Positions 17,629 through 27,140 of a stretch of DNA of 64,000 nucleotides are shown piece after piece. The notes under the pieces were generated by a model. The model saw only the letters and a program-made list of their open reading frames with translations, searched no databases and was not told the origin of the DNA. A program made the position numbers and the translations under genes. Source of the stretch: Mycobacterium sp. 852013-50091_SCH5140682 (lineage in GTDB: Bacteria; Actinomycetota; Actinomycetes; Mycobacteriales; Mycobacteriaceae); the NCBI RefSeq assembly GCF_001665685.1, contig NZ_LZTB01000100.1:186001-250000 (forward strand). Reading direction: 5' to 3'. How positions within the stretch are numbered: position 1 is the stretch's first letter; each line of letters opens with the position of its first letter.

Positions 17629-19166
17629 TGCACCCCTTCTCGGGTCCCTCTGCTGCGCAGCACGGGTTTGATCACCTTGCCGCCCGGATTTCGCGGCAAC
17701 ACGTCGAGAAACTCCACCGACCGCGGCGCCTTGAAGTTCGCCAGATGTTCACGCGCATAGGCGATCACAGTGGCCTCATCGAGCGAAGCGCCCGGTTTGA
17801 GCACCACATAGGCCTTACCGACCTCGCCGAGGCGCTCGTCGGGCACGCCGATCACCGCGGACTCGGCGACCCCGTCCAACCTGGCGAGCACCTGCTCGAT
17901 CTCGGCCGGGTACACATTGAACCCACCGCTGATGTACATGTCTTTAAGCCGGTCGGTGATGGTCAGATTGCCTGCGGCATCGAGCTTTCCGACGTCGCCG
18001 GTGTGCAGCCAGCCGTCGGCGTCGATGGCCGCCGCGGTAGCCTCGGGGTCATCGAGATAGCCGAGCATGACGTTGGGGCCACGCAGCAGCACCTCGCCGG
18101 TGGGCTCGTCGATGCGCAGCTCGAAATCAGCGATCGGTCGGCCGCAGGTGGTGGCCACCGTGACGGCATCGTCGGTCGGGCGGCACATGGTGCCGAAACC
18201 GGCGCCCTCGGTGAGACCGTAAGCCGTGAGCACGATGTCGATGTCGAGCTCGTTCTGCATGCGCTCGATGAGCACGACGGGTACTGTGGCGGCGCCGGTG
18301 ACCGCGAAGCGCAGCGAGCTCAGGTCATAATCGGCGCGCTTCGGGTGATCCAGCAGGGTCTGATAGATGGTCGGCGGACCGGGCAACACTGTGATGTGCT
18401 GCTCCGCAACCGTTTTCATGGCCTGCTCGGGGTTGAACGTCAACAGCGGAACGAGCGTGGCGCCGGTCTGCAGGCACGCCAGGATGCCGGCCTTATAGCC
18501 GAAATTGTGGAAGAACGGGTTGATGCACAGGTAGCGGTCGGCGCTGGTCACCTCGCCGCACGCCGCCCACGCCGCTGAGCCGTCCAGGGACTGCCGGTGT
18601 GCGCACCGCACGCCCTTGCTGCGGCCCGTCGTTCCGGAGGTGAACAGGATGTCGGAGACGTCATCCGGTGACACTGCGGCGGCGCGGGCGTCGACCGCGT
18701 CGAGGTCTGTACCCCTGGCCACGAACTCGTCCCAGGTTCCGTCGTTCCCTTCGATCGGGACCCGCACTACGTGGCGCAGCGCAGGCAGCGCATCGCGGTC
18801 CAGTTCTGACGCCCGGTCCGAGCCGAGGAACTGGCCCGCGGCGACCAACAGGGGCGCCTCGGTGCGCGCGAGGATGTCGGTGGCCTCGCTGGCGGTGTAG
18901 CGGGTGTTCAGCGGCACCATCACGCCGCCGGCGTAGTGCGTGGCCAGGCACGCCACCACCCAGTGCCAGGTGTTCGGTGACCAGATGGCAACGCGGTCGC
19001 CGGGTTGGATGCCGAGCGCGATCATCGCGGCGGCAGCCTGGCGTACCTCGTCGCGCAGTTCCCGGTAGGTCAGTCGCCGATCGGGACTCACCAGGGCCTC
19101 ATGGTCGGAAAACTGCACGGCAATCCGGTCCAGGACCCCCGGGACGGTCCTCGGGTCGGTGGTCAT
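17619..19166 (-). CDS. fadD3: HIP-CoA ligase FadD3 (acyl-CoA synthetase)
   Basis: ANL-family adenylating enzyme of 515 residues. AMP-binding motif ILFTSGTTGRSKGV (about residues 175-190), YGLTEGAGFG, and the C-terminal hinge GWLHTGDVG...DRLKDMYISGGFNVYPAEIE with the catalytic Lys in NPGGKVIK. In M. tuberculosis FadD3 activates HIP, the perhydroindane propionate left from rings C and D, to its CoA thioester. Identification rests on the gene order fadE30 <> fadD3-fadE31-32-33 plus the KstR2 box just upstream (19184-19197). A GAGGAG ribosome site precedes the ATG at 19166. Confidence 0.88.
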   Translation of the reverse strand: MTTDPRTVPGVLDRIAVQFSDHEALVSPDRRLTYRELRDEVRQAAAAMIALGIQPGDRVAIWSPNTWHWVVACLATHYAGGVMVPLNTRYTASEATDILARTEAPLLVAAGQFLGSDRASELDRDALPALRHVVRVPIEGNDGTWDEFVARGTDLDAVDARAAAVSPDDVSDILFTSGTTGRSKGVRCAHRQSLDGSAAWAACGEVTSADRYLCINPFFHNFGYKAGILACLQTGATLVPLLTFNPEQAMKTVAEQHITVLPGPPTIYQTLLDHPKRADYDLSSLRFAVTGAATVPVVLIERMQNELDIDIVLTAYGLTEGAGFGTMCRPTDDAVTVATTCGRPIADFELRIDEPTGEVLLRGPNVMLGYLDDPEATAAAIDADGWLHTGDVGKLDAAGNLTITDRLKDMYISGGFNVYPAEIEQVLARLDGVAESAVIGVPDERLGEVGKAYVVLKPGASLDEATVIAYAREHLANFKAPRSVEFLDVLPRNPGGKVIKPVLRSRGTREGVQWT

Positions 19167-19183
19167 TGATGCTCCTCTAACAA

Positions 19184-19197
19184 AGCAAGTGCTTGGT
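19184..19197. promoter_or_regulatory. KstR2 operator between fadD3 and fadE30
   Basis: AGCAAGTGCTTGGT fits the published KstR2 motif AnCAAGnnCTTGnT at every fixed position. It lies in the 47-bp gap between the divergent fadD3 and fadE30 genes. A TAGCCT -10-like hexamer at 19202-19207 places the plus-strand transcription start at or next to the GTG of fadE30 (19214), so the fadE30 message is probably leaderless and the operator overlaps the -35 region. Confidence 0.9.
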
Positions 19198-19213
19198 AGG
19201 TTAGCCTACAGGG

Positions 19214-20362
19214 GTGATAGAGGTCCAGGAGTTCCGGGCCGAGGTCCGGCAGTGGCTCGCAGACAATCTCGTCGGTGAATATGCCGCGCTCAAGGGCCTG
19301 GGCGGACCGGGTCGTGAGCATGAGGCGTTCGAAGAGCGGCGGGCATGGAATCAACACCTCGCCGCAGCCGGGTTGACCTGCCTGGGTTGGCCCGTTGAAC
19401 ACGGTGGACGCGGACTGTCCGTCGCGCACCGGGTCGCGTTCTACGAGGAGTACGCCCGCGCGAACGCGCCCGACAAGGTCAACCACCTGGGCGAGGAGCT
19501 GCTCGGGCCGACCCTCATCGAGTACGGCACCCCCGAACAGCAGCAGCGGTTTCTGCCCAAGATCCTCGATGTCACCGAGCTGTGGAGCCAGGGTTACTCC
19601 GAGCCCAACGCGGGCAGCGACCTGGCCAATGTCGCGACGACGGCCGAGCTGGTCGGCGACGAATGGGTGATCAACGGACAGAAGGTGTGGACGTCGCTGG
19701 CCCACTGGGCGCAGTGGTGTTTCGTGGTGGCCCGCACCGAGAAGGGCTCGAAGCGCCACGCCGGGCTGTCGTATCTGCTGGTGCCGCTCGATCAGCCGGG
19801 CGTCGAGATCCGGCCGATCATCCAGCTCACCGGCGACTCCGAGTTCAACGAGGTGTTCTTCGACGACGCCCGCACTGACGCCTCGCTGGTGGTCGGGGCT
19901 CCCGGCGACGGCTGGCGCGTGGCGATGGGCACGCTGACCTTCGAGCGCGGGGTCTCGACGCTGGGGCAGCAGATCCGCTATGCCCGTGAGCATTCCAACC
20001 TCGTCGAGCTCGCCAAGCGGACCGGCGCGGCCGACGACCCGCTGATCCGCGAACGACTGACGCGATCCTGGACGGGCCTGCAGGCCATGCGGTCCTATGC
20101 GTTGGCGACCATGGACGCCGAACAGCCTGGCCAAGACTCAGTGTCGAAGCTGTTGTGGGCCAACTGGCATCGTGAACTCGGCGAGATCGCCATGGACGTG
20201 CAGGGCATGGCCGGGCTGACGCTGGATGACGGCGAGTTCGACGAATGGCAACGGCTGTACCTGTTCTCACGCTCGGACACCATCTACGGCGGGTCCAACG
20301 AAATTCAGCGCAACATCATCGCCGAGCGGGTGCTCGGCCTACCCCGAGAGGCTAAGGGATGA
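19214..20362 (+). CDS. fadE30: Acyl-CoA dehydrogenase FadE30-like (HIP-CoA dehydrogenase)
   Basis: Acyl-CoA dehydrogenase of 382 residues starting at GTG. It shows QGYSEPNAGSDLANV (FAD/substrate contact), VINGQKVWTSLAHWA, and the C-terminal SDTIYGGSNEIQRNIIAERVLGLP signature. The FadE30 family catalyses the first dehydrogenation of the HIP-CoA side chain. There is no ribosome site but a -10-like TAGCCT 6 nt upstream, suggesting a leaderless transcript under KstR2. The stop overlaps the next gene by 4 bp. Confidence 0.87.
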   Translation: MIEVQEFRAEVRQWLADNLVGEYAALKGLGGPGREHEAFEERRAWNQHLAAAGLTCLGWPVEHGGRGLSVAHRVAFYEEYARANAPDKVNHLGEELLGPTLIEYGTPEQQQRFLPKILDVTELWSQGYSEPNAGSDLANVATTAELVGDEWVINGQKVWTSLAHWAQWCFVVARTEKGSKRHAGLSYLLVPLDQPGVEIRPIIQLTGDSEFNEVFFDDARTDASLVVGAPGDGWRVAMGTLTFERGVSTLGQQIRYAREHSNLVELAKRTGAADDPLIRERLTRSWTGLQAMRSYALATMDAEQPGQDSVSKLLWANWHRELGEIAMDVQGMAGLTLDDGEFDEWQRLYLFSRSDTIYGGSNEIQRNIIAERVLGLPREAKG

Positions 20363-21150
20363 GCGATCTCTCCACAGCGCCCGAAGAGGTTGAGGGCCAC
20401 GGTCTGCTGAAGGACAAGGTGGTCCTGGTGACCGCCGCCGCGGGAACCGGCATCGGCTCGTCCACCGCACGGCGCGCCCTGCTGGAGGGCGCCGATGTCG
20501 TGGTGTCCGATTACCACGAGCGGCGCCTCAAGGAGACCCAGGAGCAGCTGGCTTCGTTGGGTTTGGGCCGGGTCGAGGCCGTGGTCTGCGACGTCACCTC
20601 CACCGAAGCGGTCGACGCTCTGATCACGTCAGCGGTCGAAAAGATGGGCCGCCTGGACGTTTTGGTCAACAATGCCGGCCTCGGCGGCGAGACCCCGCTG
20701 GTCGACATGACCGACGACGAGTGGGACCGCGTGCTGAACGTGACGCTGAACTCGGTCATGCGGGCCACGCGGGCGGCGCTGCGGTACTTCCGCGGGGTCG
20801 AGCACGGCGGCGTCATCGTCAACAACGCGAGCGTGCTGGGTTGGCGAGCGCAGCACTCACAGTCGCATTACGCCGCGGCCAAGGCCGGCGTGATGGCGCT
20901 GACCCGGTGCAGCGCAATCGAAGCCGTCGAATACGGGGTGCGGATCAACGCGGTGTCGCCGAGCATCGCACGGCACAAGTTCCTGGAGAAGTCGGCCAGT
21001 GCCGAACTGCTGGACCGGCTGTCCTCCGACGAGGCGTTCGGCCGCGCCGCCGAGCCGTGGGAGATCGCGTCGACCATCGCGTTCCTGGCCAGCGACTACT
21101 CCAGTTACCTCACGGGCGAAGTCATCTCGGTGTCGAGTCAGCGGGCCTAG
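20359..21150 (+). CDS. ipdF: Short-chain dehydrogenase IpdF-like (HIP pathway)
   Basis: Classical SDR of 263 residues: nucleotide-binding glycines in AAAGTGIGSS (about residues 30-38), NNAGLGG, catalytic Ser region NNASVLGW and YxxxK in HYAAAK. It corresponds by position to Rv3559c, named ipdF, thought to act on the ring 5-hydroxyl of HIP-type CoA esters. A 4-bp overlap with fadE30 indicates co-translation. An imperfect inverted repeat follows at 21187-21245. Confidence 0.85.
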   Translation: MSDLSTAPEEVEGHGLLKDKVVLVTAAAGTGIGSSTARRALLEGADVVVSDYHERRLKETQEQLASLGLGRVEAVVCDVTSTEAVDALITSAVEKMGRLDVLVNNAGLGGETPLVDMTDDEWDRVLNVTLNSVMRATRAALRYFRGVEHGGVIVNNASVLGWRAQHSQSHYAAAKAGVMALTRCSAIEAVEYGVRINAVSPSIARHKFLEKSASAELLDRLSSDEAFGRAAEPWEIASTIAFLASDYSSYLTGEVISVSSQRA

Positions 21151-21186
21151 TTTTCCGCCACCACGTTACGCACGCGATGTGAATCA

Positions 21187-21245
21187 CCGATTTCGACGCC
21201 AGGGTCGCGCTTCGTTGATCGCAACAGCCCTGATGTCAAAATCGG
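21187..21245. terminator. Long imperfect inverted repeat between convergent genes
   Basis: Two 18-bp arms (21187-21204 and 21228-21245) that match at 15 of 18 positions when one is reverse-complemented, with a 23-nt loop. It lies in the 111-bp gap between the ends of ipdF and the VWA gene, so a two-way terminator is the simplest reading. There is no T-run, as is common in mycobacteria. Confidence 0.55.
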
Positions 21246-21261
21246 CGGCATGCGACTAGTC

Positions 21262-22410
21262 CTATTCCATCCCACGCTGCGCGAGCCCGGTTCGGTCCGC
21301 CCAGCCGCGGATGTCGCCCTTGGTGATGGCCAGCGCCAGCAGTTCGGGAAAGGCATCGGGCGTGCACGCGAACGCGGGGATCTCCATGGCGGCCAGGTCG
21401 GCGGCGATCTCGCGGTCGAATGATGGTGCGCCCGAATCGGACAGCGCAAGCAGCACGACGACCTGCACGCCCGCGTCGACGAGTTGTTTGACCCGAGCCA
21501 GCATCTCGTCGCGCACGCCGCCCTCGTAGAGGTCGGAGATCAAGACGAAGATGCTGTCGGCCGGCCGGGTGATGAGCGTCTGGCAGTACGCGATGGCCCG
21601 GTTGATGTCGGTGCCGCCACCGAGCTGAGTGCCGAACAGCACGTCGACAGGATCGTCGAGCAGCTCGGTGAGGTCGACGACTTCGGTGTCGAACACCACG
21701 AGCGACGTGCGCAGCGAGCGCATCGACGCGATGACTGCGCCGAAAACCGCTGAGTACACGATCGATTCGGCCATCGATCCGGACTGGTCGATGGCCAGCA
21801 CGATGTCCTTGGTGACCGAGCGGCCGGCGCGACGGAATCCGACGAGTCGTTCGGGGATGATCGTGTTCAGGTCAGGCTGAAAGGTTTTCAGGTTCCGAGC
21901 GATGGTGCGATTCCAGTCGATGTCGGAGGCCATCGGCCGGTTGGTGCGGGCATTGCGGGACAGTGCCCCGCGAAGGGTGGCGCGTGTACCGTCGGCGATG
22001 CGGCGCTCGATGTCCGCGACGACCTTGCGGACCAGGGCCCGCGCGGAGGCTTTCGACTCGTCGGGGATGGCCTCGCCGAGAGTGATCAGCGTGGTGGCCA
22101 GCGACAGGTCCGGCACGACGCTGTCCATCATCTCCGGTTCGAGCAACAGCATGCGCAGATTGAGCCGCTCGATGGCGTCTTGCTGCATCACCTGAACCAC
22201 GGTGCTGGGAAAGTACTTTCGGATATCGCCCAGCCACCGTGCCACCCGAGGTGCCGAGCCACCGAGCCCACCTTTGCGGTCGTACAACGCAGACAGTGCC
22301 TTGTCCATTTCGACGTCCCCGCCTTGCAGGCTCGGCAATGACTCCGCGTCAGACCCCAGCACCAGCCGCCACCGGCGGTCGCGTTCGTCGGGGACAGTTT
22401 CGTCAGCCAT
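21262..22410 (-). CDS. VWA (CoxE-like) domain protein of the MoxR/SWIM cassette
   Basis: Protein of 382 residues. The C-terminal half is a von Willebrand A domain with an intact MIDAS motif DQSGS (Asp208, Ser210, Ser212) plus a threonine in GGGTDINRAI and the later LISDLYEG aspartate. The N-terminal 190 residues are helical and resemble the partner domain of CoxE-like proteins. Last gene of five overlapping minus-strand genes, with an 8-bp overlap to the DUF5682 gene. MoxR ATPases with VWA partners usually act as metal-dependent chaperones; YehP in the E. coli yehLMPQ locus appears equivalent, judged from memory. Confidence 0.85.
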   Translation of the reverse strand: MADETVPDERDRRWRLVLGSDAESLPSLQGGDVEMDKALSALYDRKGGLGGSAPRVARWLGDIRKYFPSTVVQVMQQDAIERLNLRMLLLEPEMMDSVVPDLSLATTLITLGEAIPDESKASARALVRKVVADIERRIADGTRATLRGALSRNARTNRPMASDIDWNRTIARNLKTFQPDLNTIIPERLVGFRRAGRSVTKDIVLAIDQSGSMAESIVYSAVFGAVIASMRSLRTSLVVFDTEVVDLTELLDDPVDVLFGTQLGGGTDINRAIAYCQTLITRPADSIFVLISDLYEGGVRDEMLARVKQLVDAGVQVVVLLALSDSGAPSFDREIAADLAAMEIPAFACTPDAFPELLALAITKGDIRGWADRTGLAQRGME

Positions 22411-24610
22411 GGGCGATACCTCGTGCGAAGATGGCCGCCGCCGCGATCACCGCGGGGCGGGCGCGGGCGGCTTCGATGTCGAATTCGGTGTGGACGGTGG
22501 CGCCTGCCGTGGCGACCGCGTGGCCGATGTTGCGCTTGATGCCGGCGTCAAACGTGCTGAAAGTACGACGCACCAGAGGCAGGACGTCGGTGAATTCGGT
22601 TGCCGTCAGACCGATCAGCCATTCGTCGATCACAGCCAGCAGCTCCGTGTCGTGCACCAGCAGCAGCCCGCTGCCGGAGAGGAAACCCTCGATCCAGGCC
22701 GACTTCTCGTCGGCGGGTGCGCCGACGCTCAGGGCGCGGCGCATGCGTCGCGCCGCCTCGGTCGTGGTGAACACGGCTCCGTCGACACCGATACGGACGA
22801 ACCGGCCGACCAGGCTGCCGTGCAGATCGTCGCGATCGGCCAGGCGTGCGATGGTGGCGAGCCATTCACCGCGAACGTCGGCATCCAGCAGATCGACAGT
22901 GTCGGTGACGGCGTTGACATGTGCGAGCATCTCAGCGGCAGCGTCGGCCCCCAGGCCGGTCAGCGTCGCGGGCAGCCCGACGTTGACGCGGCGCAGCAGC
23001 GATGTGGTGACCACGCCGAGCGCACCGGCATCGGTGCGGCGCACATCGCCGTAGCGCAGCGACCGGGCCAGTGCGGGAAGGGCCGCCATCAGCTCGGTCA
23101 GGTCACGGTCGACCGCGGCCTTGTTCTCCAGGATGGTCAGCAGCGGCGAGACCGCCTCGTCGACGCCGCCGAGCAGCGCCGCCTCGATGGCCGCGGTGAC
23201 CTCACCCAGATGCGTGGCGTTCGCAGCAGTATCGGCCAGTTTGGCCTTGCAGGCGCGGTACACGGTGTTGCCCCACACCGATGACACCACGACCTTCACC
23301 GCGAACTCCGGCAGCCACTGCAGTGTCCAGGCTTCCTTGAATGTGCCCTGCCCACTGATCATCTCGGGCTCGCCCCACGGAATGTCGAGGACCGCGAGCC
23401 GATGCAGCAGATGGGACTTGGCGAGGTCGTTGGGCTTACGCAGGTCGAGGGTGACCTGCTTGGCGGTCGGGTCGGGCTTGAGCCGCAACGACTTCTGCTG
23501 CTTGGTGATGTCGGCAAGCAGCGGCACCATCGGCAGGTGTTCGGGAATGCTGCCCAGCCGTTCGCCGATGACCAGCTCGCGCACGATCAGGCCGAACCGG
23601 GTGTCAGAGCCCTCGCACAGCACGGCCTCGGAGGCCTCGTTGACCTCACTCAAACCGGGATGGGCCCGGCCCCGCATCGCGGCCAGCGCCTTGGCCAGCC
23701 GGACTCCTTCGATGACATGCGCCGACGAGACGAAGATGTCATGCTCGCGTAAAGCTCTGGCCGCCATCGTGAGCCAGGTTTCCACCGGGCGGTCCCGCTC
23801 GAGGAACGCGTGCTGATACCAACCCGGCGAGCGGATGCCCGCACCGTATCCCGAAGCCGCGGAGAGCCGCGAATGTGTCCACGGCACCCACACCGTCGCG
23901 CACTTCACTTTCGGCAGCCCGCGCAGCAACGCGGAATCCGCGCTCGCGGCAGGCAATTTCCCATCGCGCACGCGAGGAGCACCAGATAACTGGAGCGCCG
24001 GCGCATGCCACGCTCCGCACACCACGACGACCGTCGCGAACTCCTTGACGGCCTTGCGGATCACCTGACGCATATGTGCTTCGCGCTGCTGCTCGGTCGG
24101 ATCTTCTTCGCCGGGCTCGAGTTCCCGCACGGTCCGCATGGCATCGGTGATCGCGTCGAACCCAGTGCCGTCCGTACGCGATTCAACGACGTCATCCCAC
24201 CAGCGTTCCGGATCGTCGTACTCGGCGGCCTCGGCCAGCGCTGCGATCGGGTCGACCCGTACCCGCGACACCTCCTCGTGCCGCTCGTCACGCTGGGCCA
24301 GCACGGTGGCGGCGGGAAGATCGCAGAACCGCACCGGCACCTGGTTGCGCGCGGCCCATAGCAGCGCCTGCCATTCGGGGGAGAAGCCGCCGAACGGCCA
24401 AAACGCCGACACCGCAGGATCATCGACGGCATACGCCATGATCGCCACCGGCGGCACCATGTCGGCGTGGTCGACATCGGTGGTGAGCGGGTTCGCATCG
24501 GCTGGGCCTTCGATGACCACGACGTCGGGCCTGATCCGGTCCAGCTCGGACATCACGGCACGCGCAGATCCGGGTCCGTGATGCCGTATGCCAAGGACGT
24601 GGGTGGTCAC
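22403..24610 (-). CDS. DUF5682 family protein (YehM-like) of the MoxR/SWIM cassette
   Basis: Large protein of 735 residues starting GTG ACC (VTTHVLGIRHHGPGSARAV). The N-terminal motif GIRHHGPGS, followed by VVIEGPADAN and PVRFCDLPAA, is the recognisable hallmark of this uncharacterised family and resembles the TraB/EreA-like hydrolase fold. Histidines and glutamates in these motifs could bind metal. The C-terminal half is helical without a known motif. The start overlaps the MoxR stop as GTGA; longer frames extend into that gene. Function unknown; invariably a companion of MoxR-VWA-SWIM loci as far as I recall. Confidence 0.8.
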   Translation of the reverse strand: MTTHVLGIRHHGPGSARAVMSELDRIRPDVVVIEGPADANPLTTDVDHADMVPPVAIMAYAVDDPAVSAFWPFGGFSPEWQALLWAARNQVPVRFCDLPAATVLAQRDERHEEVSRVRVDPIAALAEAAEYDDPERWWDDVVESRTDGTGFDAITDAMRTVRELEPGEEDPTEQQREAHMRQVIRKAVKEFATVVVVCGAWHAPALQLSGAPRVRDGKLPAASADSALLRGLPKVKCATVWVPWTHSRLSAASGYGAGIRSPGWYQHAFLERDRPVETWLTMAARALREHDIFVSSAHVIEGVRLAKALAAMRGRAHPGLSEVNEASEAVLCEGSDTRFGLIVRELVIGERLGSIPEHLPMVPLLADITKQQKSLRLKPDPTAKQVTLDLRKPNDLAKSHLLHRLAVLDIPWGEPEMISGQGTFKEAWTLQWLPEFAVKVVVSSVWGNTVYRACKAKLADTAANATHLGEVTAAIEAALLGGVDEAVSPLLTILENKAAVDRDLTELMAALPALARSLRYGDVRRTDAGALGVVTTSLLRRVNVGLPATLTGLGADAAAEMLAHVNAVTDTVDLLDADVRGEWLATIARLADRDDLHGSLVGRFVRIGVDGAVFTTTEAARRMRRALSVGAPADEKSAWIEGFLSGSGLLLVHDTELLAVIDEWLIGLTATEFTDVLPLVRRTFSTFDAGIKRNIGHAVATAGATVHTEFDIEAARARPAVIAAAAIFARGIAHG

Positions 24611-25695
24611 GAGTTGAGCACGTCCCGCGAAGCCCGGTAGAAGTCGGCCCAGCCGTCGCGTTCCCGCACTACGGCCTCGAGGTATTCCAGCCACACCACC
24701 GCGTCGTTGACCGGATCCTTCACCACCGCGCCGACGATGCCCGCCGCGGTGTCGGCGGGTCGCAGTACCCCGTCGCCGAAGTGCGCCGACATCGCGATGC
24801 CCTGCGTCACAACGGAGATCGCCTCCGCCGTGGACAGTGTGCCCGACGGTTGCTTGAGTTTGTTGCGGCCATCCGCGGTCAGGCCTGAGCGCAGCTCGCG
24901 GAAAACCGTGACCACGCGCCGGATTTCGTCGGCCGATGTCGGTACTTCAGGGAGTTGTAGCGATCCGCTGATATCGGCCACGCGGCGCGTCACGATCTCC
25001 ACCTCGTCGTCGAGGCTCGCGGGCAGGGGAAGCACCACGGTGTTGAACCGGCGCCGCAGTGCCGACGACAGATCATTGACACCGCGGTCGCGGTCGTTGG
25101 CCGTCGCGATCACGTTGAAGCCCTGCTTCGCCTGTACCTCGGTGCCGAGTTCCGGTATGGGCAAGGTCTTTTCGGATAGCACCGTGATGAGCGCATCCTG
25201 TACTTCAGACGGGATGCGGGTGAGTTCTTCGAGGCGGGCGATCTTGCCGTCCCGCATCGCGGTCATGATGGGTGACGGGACCAGAGCCTGCTCCGACGGG
25301 CCTTCCGCGATCAGCCGGGCATAGTTCCAGCCGTACCGCACGGCCTCCTCGACGGTGCCCGCGGTGCCTTGCACCAGCAGCGTCGAATCCCCGGTCACCG
25401 CCGCCGCCAGATGCTCCGACACCCACGTCTTGGCGGTACCGGGAACCCCGAGCAGCAGCAAGGCGCGGTCGGTCGCGAGCGTCGCGACAGCCACCTCCAC
25501 GAGGCGCCGCGGGCCGATGTATTTCGGGGTGATCTCCACGCCCTCAACGGTTTCCCCGCCGAGCAGGTACCTCACGACGGCGTGCGGCGACATTGACCAG
25601 TTCGGCGGCACCGGCAAGGTATCGGCGGCGCGCAGCGCGGCGAGTTCTGCGGCGAACAACTGCTCGGCGTGCGGGCGCAGCAGGGTCGGGTTCAT
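24607..25695 (-). CDS. MoxR-type AAA+ ATPase (YehL-like)
   Basis: AAA+ ATPase of 362 residues. Walker A GVPGTAKT at residues 83-90, a Walker B-like segment KIARLEELTR, sensor 1 in NVIATANDRDRGVNDL and arginine finger region SSALRRRFN. It belongs to the MoxR branch, whose members remodel proteins together with VWA partners. I chose the ATG at 25695, which overlaps the DUF5691 stop by 4 bp; a longer TTG-started frame is a run-through. Confidence 0.88.
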   Translation of the reverse strand: MNPTLLRPHAEQLFAAELAALRAADTLPVPPNWSMSPHAVVRYLLGGETVEGVEITPKYIGPRRLVEVAVATLATDRALLLLGVPGTAKTWVSEHLAAAVTGDSTLLVQGTAGTVEEAVRYGWNYARLIAEGPSEQALVPSPIMTAMRDGKIARLEELTRIPSEVQDALITVLSEKTLPIPELGTEVQAKQGFNVIATANDRDRGVNDLSSALRRRFNTVVLPLPASLDDEVEIVTRRVADISGSLQLPEVPTSADEIRRVVTVFRELRSGLTADGRNKLKQPSGTLSTAEAISVVTQGIAMSAHFGDGVLRPADTAAGIVGAVVKDPVNDAVVWLEYLEAVVRERDGWADFYRASRDVLNS

Positions 25696-27140
25696 GGCAG
25701 TTCCTTTGCAATGTCGGATCGCAGGGTGAGCAGTTCGAACACGGTGGCATAGAACTTGTGCAGTTCTTCGTCGGTCGTGCGGTCGACCAGTGCGGCGAAA
25801 CGCGGCAGCCAGTCCAGCGGATATCCGGCTGCCAAGTGTGCGGCGGCCTCCCGACGCTGACGCGCGGTTCCCCAACCGGCCCCGGCCAAGGACCCGAAGA
25901 GTGCGTCGGCCACCTCACGGGTGAACGGCCGCGGCAGGCCCGCCGCGAGGCGCAGCAGGGGCGCGGACTCCGCAGTGTTGGTGAGAGCGCGGATCATCTC
26001 GGCAGAGATCGCCGGGTGTGCGGTGGCAGGATCGTAGAAGGTCCCGTAATCGCTTGGCAGACAATGCTGCAACAGGGCAACTGCCCATTTGGGGTCATTG
26101 CCGCGCAGCGCACTGAGCGTCAGCGCCGCGAGCACGGTCTCTGGCAGCGCGCGGGCCACCTTCTCCGGTGCCACCGCGGCGAAGACCTCGGCCCAGAAGG
26201 TGATCGGGGTGCGCGCGATGACGGGTTCGGGTTTGGTGGTGCTCAGCCCGTCGCGGACAGCGGCGGTGTCGGGTCCGGGCAGGGGATGGACGGTGATCTT
26301 CACGCCGAGCATCGATTTCTTGACCGAGAAGATCTGAGCGGCACGTTCTTTCATGCGGTCGAGGTACCGGCTGCGGGACCGCCGGTCGAGCACGGCCACA
26401 GCGGCACTGCGTACGGTGACGGCACGATCGTCGAGCGCGGCCTCCAGGAACGGCTCATCGGCGTCGTGCTCGGGATACCCGAACGCCGCCAAGAGCGTCG
26501 CCCGCGACTCGGCATCCTCGGAAGCCCAGTGCGCCGCCACGACGTCGCGAGCCCGGTCAGGGGCGAGCGCGCGGGCCGCGGTGAGCCACTCGAGTCGTTT
26601 GGCGATGTCGCCGTGGGTGTAGTCGGTCTCCTTGGGCCAGTCGGTAGTGTCCGCCCGCAGCACGTTGCGCAGCGCGCGGTGCCCGCGTCCGTAGTGCTCG
26701 ACGGCGTACCACTGGCCGGCAGTCCCGACAGCGTCCCAAAGTGATTGCGTCACAACACTGCTCTGTTGGAGCCGCAACAGTTCGGGGATGAGCCGGGGCG
26801 GCAGCCGCAGACCGGCCGCCGCGATATCGCCGAGCACGCCATCGAGGATGGGCCTGATGGTGAGTGCCCGCTCGATCAGGAACGCGTGCGCACCGGTGAT
26901 CAGCGGCCGGGTTTCAGCCGGTGCGGGCGCCGTGGCCGGCTCGACCGATGACGGCAATTGCCCGGCCCGGCGGGCGACGGCATAGAGGCCGGCCACCCGA
27001 AGCACCGACCCGACGGAATCGTCGGCGTCGCACACCGCGGCGACGCTGCCGTCGACGGGAGCATCGAATGTGCCTGCCGGAAACGGTTTCGCGCCGAATC
27101 CCACCGTCGCGGCAGAGATCATCCGCTGGTAGTCGCTCAT
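25692..27140 (-). CDS. DUF5691 family protein of the MoxR/SWIM cassette
   Basis: Protein of 482 residues, almost entirely helical, with a HEAT-like stretch in the middle (DEPFLEAALDDRAVTVRSAAVAVLDRR) consistent with an adaptor or scaffold. No catalytic motif was seen. The family has no known function and occurs with SWIM-zinc-finger and MoxR genes. The ATG overlaps the SWIM gene stop (ATGA), and its own stop overlaps the MoxR start. Confidence 0.75.
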   Translation of the reverse strand: MSDYQRMISAATVGFGAKPFPAGTFDAPVDGSVAAVCDADDSVGSVLRVAGLYAVARRAGQLPSSVEPATAPAPAETRPLITGAHAFLIERALTIRPILDGVLGDIAAAGLRLPPRLIPELLRLQQSSVVTQSLWDAVGTAGQWYAVEHYGRGHRALRNVLRADTTDWPKETDYTHGDIAKRLEWLTAARALAPDRARDVVAAHWASEDAESRATLLAAFGYPEHDADEPFLEAALDDRAVTVRSAAVAVLDRRSRSRYLDRMKERAAQIFSVKKSMLGVKITVHPLPGPDTAAVRDGLSTTKPEPVIARTPITFWAEVFAAVAPEKVARALPETVLAALTLSALRGNDPKWAVALLQHCLPSDYGTFYDPATAHPAISAEMIRALTNTAESAPLLRLAAGLPRPFTREVADALFGSLAGAGWGTARQRREAAAHLAAGYPLDWLPRFAALVDRTTDEELHKFYATVFELLTLRSDIAKELP

